Shown: positions 1-5,566 of the stretch, one piece after another
Numbering within the stretch: the stretch's first letter is position 1
Layout of the letters: each line of letters starts with the position of its first letter
Source of the DNA: JBMOLK01 sp049325575
GTDB taxonomy: Bacteria > Bacillota > Clostridia > Acetivibrionales > Acetivibrionaceae
DNA length: 5,566 bases
NCBI GenBank assembly: GCA_049325575.1
Contig: JBMOLK010000267.1
Location: 1-5,566, forward strand
Reading direction: 5' to 3'
Translations under genes and position numbers: made by a program
The notes under the pieces: model-generated
The model's database searches: none
The model's input: only the letters and a program-made list of their open reading frames with translations
Told to the model about the DNA's origin: nothing

Positions 1-1455
1 TGTTCTTCTAAGCAGCTTTTTCGCTTCTTCTATCCTTATTGTGTGTAAGTATTCATTAAACTGCATACCTGTACTTTTCCTAAAAAGCCTTCCTAGATAT
101 ACAGGATTGACATATAGTTGTTTTGCTATGGTCTTTAAGCTTATATCCCTGTTGTAGTAATCCTTAACATAGTATTTCATCTTTGATATGATATCTTTGG
201 TATTGCTTTTTGAGGCTGTATCCGTATAACGGGCCAAAAACATGCAAAACTCGGTAAAATCATTCCTAAGATTATCTATTGCAGTTTTTTTTATACGTTT
301 ATTGAATTCCATTATTCTTTGGGAAAGGCTGTCTATATTTCCGTTCATACCAAGTACGTACCTTATTACTTCCAGTTCCAGACTTTCCATATAAATCTCT
401 ATTACTTCAGGTGCAGTCATGTTTTTTGAAAAGAAATGAAATACATTTTTTATCCTATTTCTTATCCCGATGGCATTATTCTTTTTGATTTCATTAAGGA
501 GCGTATCCACATCTTCCCCACAAAAATCATAATTTAGAGCTGTATTTCTAATACTCTTGTAAAAAATAATGCTTCCATGGCCTTTAAAAAACTTATAGCA
601 CATTGCCAGATCCACCTGCTTGTACAATTTGTCAAGTGACTTTATCCCTTGCATGCCTTCACTTATGGCAATTGATACGCTGCAATTTAAACTATCCTCA
701 ATATTGCTCTTTAATTTTCTTACATATTCCTCGATTTCGTTATAAAATCTGAACCTTTTATATACAACGATGCAAAATCTGCCAAGCTCATCTTCAAATA
801 TTTTTAATTCAAATCTGTTATTCATAGTTTCTCTTACTATTTTTCTTATAATATCCCTGATCTTAGAAAGCTCAATTTTATCAGAATCACTTCTCCAGCC
901 ATCAAAATTATCAATCTCCATCAACATCATTCCTATTTCTTCATCATTTTTCAACTTCAGTATAAAGTTTACACGGTTTATTACAGACTCTTTTGCTTCT
1001 CCTTTGATAATTCTATATATTGCATCATCTGCAATAAATCTCAGTTGTTTAATTTTTGATTCATCCTTGTGTCGCTGTTCTACAATCTGTTTAGCTACTT
1101 TTTCAACTACTTTGTCTAACTCTTCTTCATCAAGGGGTTTCAAAATATAGTCACTTATACCGTACCTCATGGCATTTTTCACATATGTAAAATCATCGTA
1201 CCCACTTAATATAATGAATTTTGGCTTTACATTTGAAGCTTCATAAACAGATTCAATAAGCTTAAAGCCGTCCATTACAGGCATTCTTATATCGGTAATT
1301 ACAAGATGAGGATTACATGTCTTAATTATTTCCAATGCGTCCTCTCCGTTTGCTGCTTCACCGCAGATTGAAAACCCGTATTTCTCCCAGTCTATCATGA
1401 TTTTAAGACCTTCAAGTACAAAAGGTTCATCATCAACAAGAAGCACCTTTAACAC
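1..1455 (-). CDS. YesN-type response regulator, receiver plus AraC-family DNA-binding domain (3' end cut by window edge)
   Basis: Cytoplasmic transcription regulator of a two-component system; 485 residues are visible. Residues 1-120 are a receiver domain: acidic pair D8/D9, phospho-acceptor D55 in the block VITDIRMPVMDG, S84 in ILSGYDDF, and K106 in DYILKP. The central part (about 130-305) contains GMMLMEIDNFD (175-185), CSVSIAIS (258-265) and FKGHGSIIFY (290-299), the pattern of the degenerate GGDEF-like domain found in YesN-like regulators. From about 425 an AraC-type domain begins: the first helix-turn-helix lies in ISLKTIAKQLYVNPVYLGRLF, followed by GMQFNEYLHTIRIEEAKKLL. The second helix-turn-helix lies past base 1, so the gene is truncated only by the window. 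The start is GTG: a TAA stop (1456-1458) sits directly in front of it, and AGGAG lies 10 nt upstream. By family, phosphorylation by a YesM-like membrane histidine kinase would activate nearby carbohydrate genes. The kinase is not in view and target genes are inferred. Family call is very sure; the specific regulon is unknown. Confidence 0.93.
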   Translation of the reverse strand, partial: MLKVLLVDDEPFVLEGLKIMIDWEKYGFSICGEAANGEDALEIIKTCNPHLVITDIRMPVMDGFKLIESVYEASNVKPKFIILSGYDDFTYVKNAMRYGISDYILKPLDEEELDKVVEKVAKQIVEQRHKDESKIKQLRFIADDAIYRIIKGEAKESVINRVNFILKLKNDEEIGMMLMEIDNFDGWRSDSDKIELSKIRDIIRKIVRETMNNRFELKIFEDELGRFCIVVYKRFRFYNEIEEYVRKLKSNIEDSLNCSVSIAISEGMQGIKSLDKLYKQVDLAMCYKFFKGHGSIIFYKSIRNTALNYDFCGEDVDTLLNEIKKNNAIGIRNRIKNVFHFFSKNMTAPEVIEIYMESLELEVIRYVLGMNGNIDSLSQRIMEFNKRIKKTAIDNLRNDFTEFCMFLARYTDTASKSNTKDIISKMKYYVKDYYNRDISLKTIAKQLYVNPVYLGRLFRKSTGMQFNEYLHTIRIEEAKKLLRRT

Positions 1456-1465
1456 TTAATCTCAT

Positions 1466-1470
1466 CTCCT
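1466..1470 (-). promoter_or_regulatory. Ribosome binding site of the response regulator
   Basis: On the minus strand the sequence reads AGGAG, then 10 nt, then GTG at 1455-1453. An ATG at 1465-1463 directly after the AGGAG is too close to be used and is out of frame with the regulator. The stop codon immediately before the GTG leaves it as the first usable start in this frame. Confidence 0.7.
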
Positions 1471-1523
1471 TAATAAATGTTTAAATATATATTTTATTTT
1501 GATGGATTTTACTTGTCTCACAT

Positions 1524-1551
1524 ATATATATGCTGGACATGCAGTATATAT
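1524..1551 (-). other. AT-rich hairpin just after the dehydrogenase stop codon
   Basis: In the minus-strand transcript, ATATATA-C-TGC (1551-1541) can pair with GCA-TATATAT (1533-1524), with one bulged C and a 7-nt loop. It begins one base after the dehydrogenase stop codon (1555-1553). It is followed by ATGTGAGACAAG rather than a U run, so it does not meet the criteria of an intrinsic terminator. It could protect the 3' end of an mRNA segment or dampen read-through into the regulator gene. It could also be chance in AT-rich DNA. Confidence 0.35.
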
Positions 1552-1552
1552 T

Positions 1553-3181
1553 TTAAATGAATTTGCTATCTTCAATATATTTTTGCAGTACATTTCTTAC
1601 TGCATGCTTTCCTGAAATCATTTCTTTAAAATAGTCTTCTATCCTTTGGCCCAATCCAATGTCATAAAGATTTGATCCAAAGAGCTTTCTATTAGACAAA
1701 ATAGGCTTTAAGCTGTCACCCGCAGAATCAACATTACCAAATTCAATTTCTCTTAAATAAGCTTTAAGCTCATCCATCATGGGGTCAGGACTTAAATCCA
1801 TATTTTCTCCATAATCGTCTATACTCAGTAGATACCGGCACCATCCGGCAATAACCAGGGGAATTGCTTTCAGGTCTTTAACATCCAATTGGGGATCAGC
1901 ACAATAAGCCTTTATAGTTTCACCAAATCTTATTGGCATTTTTTGAGATGTGTCTGCAGCAATCCTCTGTGGAGAATCAGGAATATATGGATTTGGCAGC
2001 CTCACTTCTATTACTTCTTTTATAAAAGCCTGAGGATCAATTATACCTGGATGAGCAGCAATTGGCATCCCTTCATCATACCCTATTTTCTCCACAAGCA
2101 TTTTTAGATGCTTATTTCTCATCTCATCGGCTATCAGTTGGTACCCTAAAAGGCACCCAAAAACTGCGAGGGAAGTATGTAAAGGATTTAAGCATGTACT
2201 GACCTTCATCTTTTCTGCCAGCTCCACTGTCTTTCTGTCGGCAAAAATAACCCCGGCCAATTCAAGGGGCATGCGTCCGTTTGGAAAGTGGTCCTCAATA
2301 ACAAGGTACTCTGAAGATTCCGCATTAACAAAAGGTGCTATAAAGGTTTTCTTATCAGTACATACTATCTGGGTGCTTTCAAAACCAATTTGGCTTAAAG
2401 CATCCCTGACTTTTTCTGAAGGCCTGGGAGTAATTTTATCGATCATGGTCCAGGGAAAGGAAACCCTGGATGGGTTGTTCAAGTATTGTGAAAAATTACT
2501 GTCTACATAGCCCTTATGGGTCCACTTATCTGCCATAAATTGAACAGCACTTTTAAGTATTTCTCCATTATGTGAGCAGTTGTCCATACTGACAAAGGCA
2601 ATGGGCAGCTCACCGTTTAAATACCTTGTATAAGCCAATGAGGCAATCTTCCCTATAACATGCACAGGTTGTTCGGGGCCGTATTCAATATCATGTTTTA
2701 CATCCGGCAGGTAATCCCCGGATATGCCTGTCAAACAATATCCCTTTTCAGTGATAGTGAAACTAACCATTTGAAGTGATGGTTCACAAAAAATGCTCTT
2801 TAGCCGTTCCCAGTCCCTTGCTCTTGAAATATCTCCAGCAAGGCTCTCCAAGATGCTTCCAACCACTTTCTTATCCAAGCTTCCATCAGGCTTCATAAGT
2901 ACTAAAAGACTTAAATTATCATAAGGAGTATAAACTCTATCAATAATCTCCAAGTCATAGGTTTCTACAGCAACAATTCCTGTTTCTGCCTTTCCTAAGT
3001 TCAATAAAGTTTGCTGCAGAACAGCTAAAAACCCCCTTAGAATATTTCCTGCTCCAAAATGTACCCATGCCGGTCTTTCCCTGGTTGCTTTAATCACTTC
3101 TTCCAAGTCAAACCTGGGAAGTTCAATACCCGATCTACTCCATATATGACTTTCTTCTATTGCCTTTTTACTTAGCTTCAT
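1553..3181 (-). CDS. Mannitol dehydrogenase-family oxidoreductase, probable fructuronate reductase (D-mannonate oxidoreductase)
   Basis: Cytoplasmic NAD(P)-dependent polyol-specific long-chain dehydrogenase, 542 residues from the ATG. The Rossmann nucleotide-binding segment starts at about residue 38 with WVHFGAGNILRGF (glycine-rich GAGNILR at 43-49). SMDNCSHNG (198-206) matches the family's S-x-D-N-x-x-x-N-G block, and FPWTMIDKITPRP (242-254) matches its D-(R/K)-I-T-P signature. The C-terminal catalytic domain has K326, N332 and H335 in MKVSTCLNPLH, the probable Lys/Asn/His set. This family includes mannitol 2-dehydrogenase, fructuronate reductase (UxuB), tagaturonate reductase (UxaB) and altronate-type enzymes. 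A length near 540 and the divergent sequence resemble mannonate oxidoreductases of Firmicutes and Thermotoga more than the ~490-residue mannitol dehydrogenases, but the substrate cannot be read from sequence alone. A TTG codon directly precedes the ATG and could extend the protein by one residue. I chose the ATG because GGTGA lies 9 nt upstream. The regulator gene follows after 97 nt on the same strand and may share its transcript. Confidence 0.9.
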   Translation of the reverse strand: MKLSKKAIEESHIWSRSGIELPRFDLEEVIKATRERPAWVHFGAGNILRGFLAVLQQTLLNLGKAETGIVAVETYDLEIIDRVYTPYDNLSLLVLMKPDGSLDKKVVGSILESLAGDISRARDWERLKSIFCEPSLQMVSFTITEKGYCLTGISGDYLPDVKHDIEYGPEQPVHVIGKIASLAYTRYLNGELPIAFVSMDNCSHNGEILKSAVQFMADKWTHKGYVDSNFSQYLNNPSRVSFPWTMIDKITPRPSEKVRDALSQIGFESTQIVCTDKKTFIAPFVNAESSEYLVIEDHFPNGRMPLELAGVIFADRKTVELAEKMKVSTCLNPLHTSLAVFGCLLGYQLIADEMRNKHLKMLVEKIGYDEGMPIAAHPGIIDPQAFIKEVIEVRLPNPYIPDSPQRIAADTSQKMPIRFGETIKAYCADPQLDVKDLKAIPLVIAGWCRYLLSIDDYGENMDLSPDPMMDELKAYLREIEFGNVDSAGDSLKPILSNRKLFGSNLYDIGLGQRIEDYFKEMISGKHAVRNVLQKYIEDSKFI

Positions 3182-3190
3182 CAATGATAA

Positions 3191-3195
3191 TCACC
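3191..3195 (-). promoter_or_regulatory. Ribosome binding site of the dehydrogenase
   Basis: The minus strand reads GGTGA followed by 9 nt and then ATG at 3181-3179. The spacing suits the ATG, and is shorter but possible (6 nt) for the TTG at 3184-3182 just before it. Confidence 0.55.
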
Positions 3196-3237
3196 GTCTT
3201 TCAGTAATGCCCTATTTACAAAACTTTGTGTTTCTGC

Positions 3238-3266
3238 ATTATAATGTTATGCTCAAATTTCATAGA
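3238..3266 (-). promoter_or_regulatory. Possible promoter of the dehydrogenase, perfect -10 but poor -35
   Basis: A perfect TATAAT lies on the minus strand at 3243-3238, about 57 nt before the ATG. That would give an untranslated leader of roughly 50 nt. With a 17-nt spacer the -35 hexamer would be TCTATG (3266-3261), a poor match to TTGACA, so the promoter may need an activator. A promoter is expected in this gap because the upstream gene ends in a strong terminator at 3333-3376. The exact position is tentative. Confidence 0.35.
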
Positions 3267-3332
3267 TATTCAATATGTGCGTATAAAATAACGATAGTTT
3301 GTAATGTAATATTATTTTCTTGACCCTTAAAC

Positions 3333-3376
3333 AAAAAAACGAAAAGCCTATTACTTTGGTGTAAATAGACTTTTCG
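3333..3376 (-). terminator. Rho-independent terminator of the methyltransferase gene
   Basis: Read on the minus strand, CGAAAAGTCTATT (3376-3364) pairs with AATAGGCTTTTCG (3352-3340) over 13 positions around an 11-nt loop, and is followed directly by seven T (3339-3333). One position pairs as U-G in the minus-strand RNA but would be a C-A mismatch in plus-strand RNA. Together with the T run this fixes the orientation. It starts about 30 nt after the methyltransferase stop codon and separates that gene from the dehydrogenase. Confidence 0.95.
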
Positions 3377-3405
3377 CAGGTTATTAAATATAAAATTTCT
3401 ATAAA

Positions 3406-5481
3406 TTACTTGCTATTTTTCTCAATAACTATAATGCAAGTGCTGTCAGGGAGTCTTGCCAGATTTCTGTTCTCATCAAAAAACTCTATTTTCTGTGACA
3501 ATGCTATAGTGTAGCCTTCTTGCAGGAAATGCTTGAACTCTATTATCCTTGCCTCTCTGCCCAGCACTGAAGCTATAAATTCCTTAAACCCGCTTGGTGT
3601 AAAGTATCCAAACTGCTCCTTCACCTCATGAACATATGATTTTTCTCCCCAGGTATAGGTATATAGGAATTCCATTGCATCATTTACCGGCATCAGTACC
3701 TCATTCTGTCCCGCAACAATGTAGTCAATCTCTCTTCCTTTGAAGTCCTTGGCATACCTCTTTAAGAATTCCATACCTTCTTCCGATAAAAACTTAATTA
3801 TTCTCTTTTGATTTAAAGGCTCAGTCATAATGCCGTCACGGATTATAATTCTTCCACCTTCGGGCAAAACTTCAAATGAACTTTTAAATGCAGCTGCCAG
3901 TGTTTCATGATTAAACTTCTTTCCATTGTATTCAATATAAGAGAACAACTCATGCAATATGGAACAAAAAATAATGGTATCACAGTTTCCCTTTTCAATA
4001 TATTGTCCCAGATTCAGGGCATCGCCGTATAACACATCCCATTTCCTGTTTTCCAGCTGTTTTTTCTTTTTAAGGCTATCGAGGACATTCTGTGCTATAT
4101 CTACGCCTGCAACCTTCTTCTGTGGATACCTTTCTTCAATAAGATCCATCAGGGCTCCGCCGCCCGGTCCTATGTCAATAACGCTATTTCCTGTGATATA
4201 ATCAAGAATAATTTTTTTGTAACCTATAGTCTGATTCATGGTTTTAAGATACGATTCCTCTTCATAAAAGCGGTCATACTTATCCTTCCTAAGCCCAAAC
4301 AGATCAAAAAGCAGTATGATGGCACTCTCATAGAGGACATCGGATTTCTCTGCTTCAATGCAAAAGTCAATGAGCTTACTACCAGCTGCTGAAAACCGAA
4401 AGGTAAAAAACACAGTGTCATCCAAATCCTCATGAAACGAAACTTCATGAGCGACATGCAGGTTGTCTTTGAATCTACCTTCCAATATGTCATCTATTGT
4501 GATTTCCGAAAGGTATTTTTCAATAATCCGTTTCTTATAGATATTGACCCTCTTCTTTCCTTCATGCTGGTAATAAATATCCTTCATAAGCCGCTCAAAG
4601 CTGATGTGTTTGGCCTTCTTTAAATTCACTCCCTGGGCAATGATAAGAAAGGCCTTTATGAATTCCTCAAATGAAAAGTCAAACAATGCAGCTTCCACAT
4701 ACCATAGATCAGCCGTTTCAAGTAATTTATCAATTCTTTCTACAACTCTTGGATCAGAGAGATGTTGTTCATACTCTGCATCAAAGCACTCGCCGTTTCT
4801 AATAGATATAGCCCTTAAACGCCTTAGTCTTTCCTTGATTTTATACTGTTCATCAAACCGTCCGCTTAGGATAAGTCCAACTATCTCATCCACCTGTTTA
4901 CTTATATTCGTCCATATGCCTTCATCAACTGCAGTTACAATACAGCAATTTAGTGCCTTTAGTACTTCTTTCAACTCTAAAGCAGATATTTTGCCATCTT
5001 CAACAAGCTGATAAAGGGGTTTATTATCTGTAAGCGGCACCTCTCCTCTTATATACTGACCTACCAACCCATGAGTCAAAATCAGATCGTGTACTATTCT
5101 CCTTACATCAGGGTTTGATTCCTTTGATTGCTCAAGATAGATCTGTGCGGAACCAATATTATGGGCAAAGAGGTTAAAGCCCTTTTTTATCCATTGTTTT
5201 CTTTGATGTAAAAGTCCGGACTTAGCAACTTCAGACCATTTCAATGTTTCTTCAATTATGTATGTTTGGTATTGACTTAGCTGAAAATTTAAAAGAGCTC
5301 TAATAGTTTTCTCTACATAGCTTAATACATAGTTGTTTTTCATTTCCTCAAGAGAGTTAAGCCGCTCCAGATTGATATTCCTCTCTGATGTCAACGCCAG
5401 AAACATGAGCCATTTTTCACTTTTAAGAACCTGCATATCACCGCTCTTTAGTCTTTCAATAGCTGCTAAAGAATGCTTCAT
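3406..5481 (-). CDS. Large protein with C-terminal class I SAM-dependent methyltransferase domain; N-terminal half unrecognised
   Basis: A 691-residue, apparently soluble protein with no signal peptide or clear membrane span. The methyltransferase domain covers about 420-560: SAM-binding motif I is VIDIGPGGGAL (434-444), the acidic residue ending strand 2 is D461 in GVDIAQ, a further SAM-contact motif is YGDAL (D487), the strand-4 region is CDTIIFCSILHELF (500-513), and LPEGGRIIIRDG (539-550) is the strand-5 region. These are standard for Rossmann-fold methyltransferases; the acceptor substrate is unknown. Residues 1-370 are mostly charged and probably helical, with a distinctive block HDLILTHGLVGQYIRGE (131-147), and match no domain I can name. 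The tail (about 610-691) contains YTYTWGEKSY, FGYFTPSGFKEF and LPDSTCIIVIEK and looks like a folded extension of the methyltransferase. I chose the ATG at 5481: GAGG lies 7 nt upstream. Two in-frame ATG codons at 5499 and 5496 lack a ribosome binding site, and the GAGG would lie inside their coding sequence. The gene ends at its own terminator, so it appears to be the last or only gene of its transcript. Confidence 0.88.
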   Translation of the reverse strand: MKHSLAAIERLKSGDMQVLKSEKWLMFLALTSERNINLERLNSLEEMKNNYVLSYVEKTIRALLNFQLSQYQTYIIEETLKWSEVAKSGLLHQRKQWIKKGFNLFAHNIGSAQIYLEQSKESNPDVRRIVHDLILTHGLVGQYIRGEVPLTDNKPLYQLVEDGKISALELKEVLKALNCCIVTAVDEGIWTNISKQVDEIVGLILSGRFDEQYKIKERLRRLRAISIRNGECFDAEYEQHLSDPRVVERIDKLLETADLWYVEAALFDFSFEEFIKAFLIIAQGVNLKKAKHISFERLMKDIYYQHEGKKRVNIYKKRIIEKYLSEITIDDILEGRFKDNLHVAHEVSFHEDLDDTVFFTFRFSAAGSKLIDFCIEAEKSDVLYESAIILLFDLFGLRKDKYDRFYEEESYLKTMNQTIGYKKIILDYITGNSVIDIGPGGGALMDLIEERYPQKKVAGVDIAQNVLDSLKKKKQLENRKWDVLYGDALNLGQYIEKGNCDTIIFCSILHELFSYIEYNGKKFNHETLAAAFKSSFEVLPEGGRIIIRDGIMTEPLNQKRIIKFLSEEGMEFLKRYAKDFKGREIDYIVAGQNEVLMPVNDAMEFLYTYTWGEKSYVHEVKEQFGYFTPSGFKEFIASVLGREARIIEFKHFLQEGYTIALSQKIEFFDENRNLARLPDSTCIIVIEKNSK

Positions 5482-5486
5482 TAATA

Positions 5487-5492
5487 TACACC
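5487..5492 (-). promoter_or_regulatory. Ribosome binding site that decides the methyltransferase start
   Basis: The minus strand reads GAGGTG, then TATTA, then ATG at 5481-5479. No comparable purine-rich site precedes the upstream in-frame ATGs at 5499 and 5496, where the sequence is a T-rich AT stretch. This supports a product six residues shorter than the longest open frame. Confidence 0.7.
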
Positions 5493-5566
5493 TCATCATG
5501 ATAATAGAATTAGAAAAATTAATTTCTGACGTTTTTTCAGTGTTTTCTCAAATAATATATTTCATT

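Noticed and set aside
770..1150. Plus-strand open frame of 126 codons inside the response regulator gene.
   Set aside because: It is antisense to a well-supported regulator reading frame, its product is Ser/Ile/Leu-rich low-complexity sequence typical of an opposite-strand shadow, and no ribosome binding site was seen.
1462..1497. Separate promoter for the response regulator within the gap 1456-1552.
   Set aside because: Several A/T-rich hexamers resemble -10 boxes, but none has a recognisable -35 at suitable spacing, so no position could be defended.
1521..1554. Plus-strand terminator formed by the hairpin followed by TTTTA.
   Set aside because: The T run is only four bases, the stem is weak, and no plus-strand gene ends here.
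4236..4493. Minus-strand 85-codon frame overlapping the methyltransferase gene, considered as a sign of a frameshift.
   Set aside because: The methyltransferase frame runs uninterrupted through this region with sensible protein sequence, so there is no break to explain and the alternative frame is a shadow.
4604..5011. Plus-strand open frame of 135 codons opposite the methyltransferase gene.
   Set aside because: It lies wholly opposite the N-terminal coding region of a continuous 691-residue protein and shows a Ser-rich shadow composition with no recognisable domain.
5482..5499. Six-residue N-terminal extension of the methyltransferase protein using ATG at 5499 or 5496.
   Set aside because: Neither ATG has a Shine-Dalgarno sequence, and the GAGG in this stretch is well placed to serve the ATG at 5481.
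5512..5527. AT-rich palindrome around AAATTAATTT upstream of the methyltransferase gene.
   Set aside because: Short A/T-only symmetry is expected by chance in DNA of this composition and has no supporting context.
5500..5566. Promoter for the methyltransferase gene in the AT-rich right end (a TATTAT hexamer near 5500, TTGAGA near 5550).
   Set aside because: The two hexamers are not at a workable spacing, and no good -35 lies 16-18 nt before TATTAT. The region is too short and AT-rich for a confident call.

Overview
The window reads as chromosomal DNA from a low-GC Gram-positive bacterium, most likely an anaerobic member of the Clostridia. The reasons are AT-rich codon choice (many AAA, ATA and TTA codons), purine-rich Shine-Dalgarno sequences, a classic hairpin-plus-T-run terminator, and a YesN-type response regulator, a kind common in Firmicutes. 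The genus cannot be fixed from this sequence.

All three genes lie on the minus strand, so transcription runs from right to left. From right to left they are: (1) a 691-residue protein with a well-preserved class I SAM-dependent methyltransferase domain in its C-terminal half and a long N-terminal part I do not recognise (5481 down to 3406); (2) a strong intrinsic terminator 30 nt after its stop; (3) a polyol-specific long-chain dehydrogenase of the mannitol dehydrogenase / fructuronate reductase (mannonate oxidoreductase) type (3181 down to 1553); (4) a response regulator with an N-terminal receiver, a GGDEF-like central region and an AraC-type DNA-binding end (1455 down to the window edge, truncated there).

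The terminator separates the methyltransferase gene from the other two. The dehydrogenase and regulator are 97 nt apart with no convincing terminator between them, so they may be co-transcribed. Together they look like part of a sugar or sugar-acid (possibly hexuronate) utilisation locus under two-component control. No histidine kinase, transporter or further pathway enzyme is inside the window, so the physiological link is inference.

The least explained item is the N-terminal ~370 residues of the methyltransferase protein. No mobile element, CRISPR array, tRNA or rRNA was seen. The three gaps (1456-1552, 3182-3405, 5482-5566) hold only ribosome binding sites, one terminator, one hairpin and weak promoter-like sequence.
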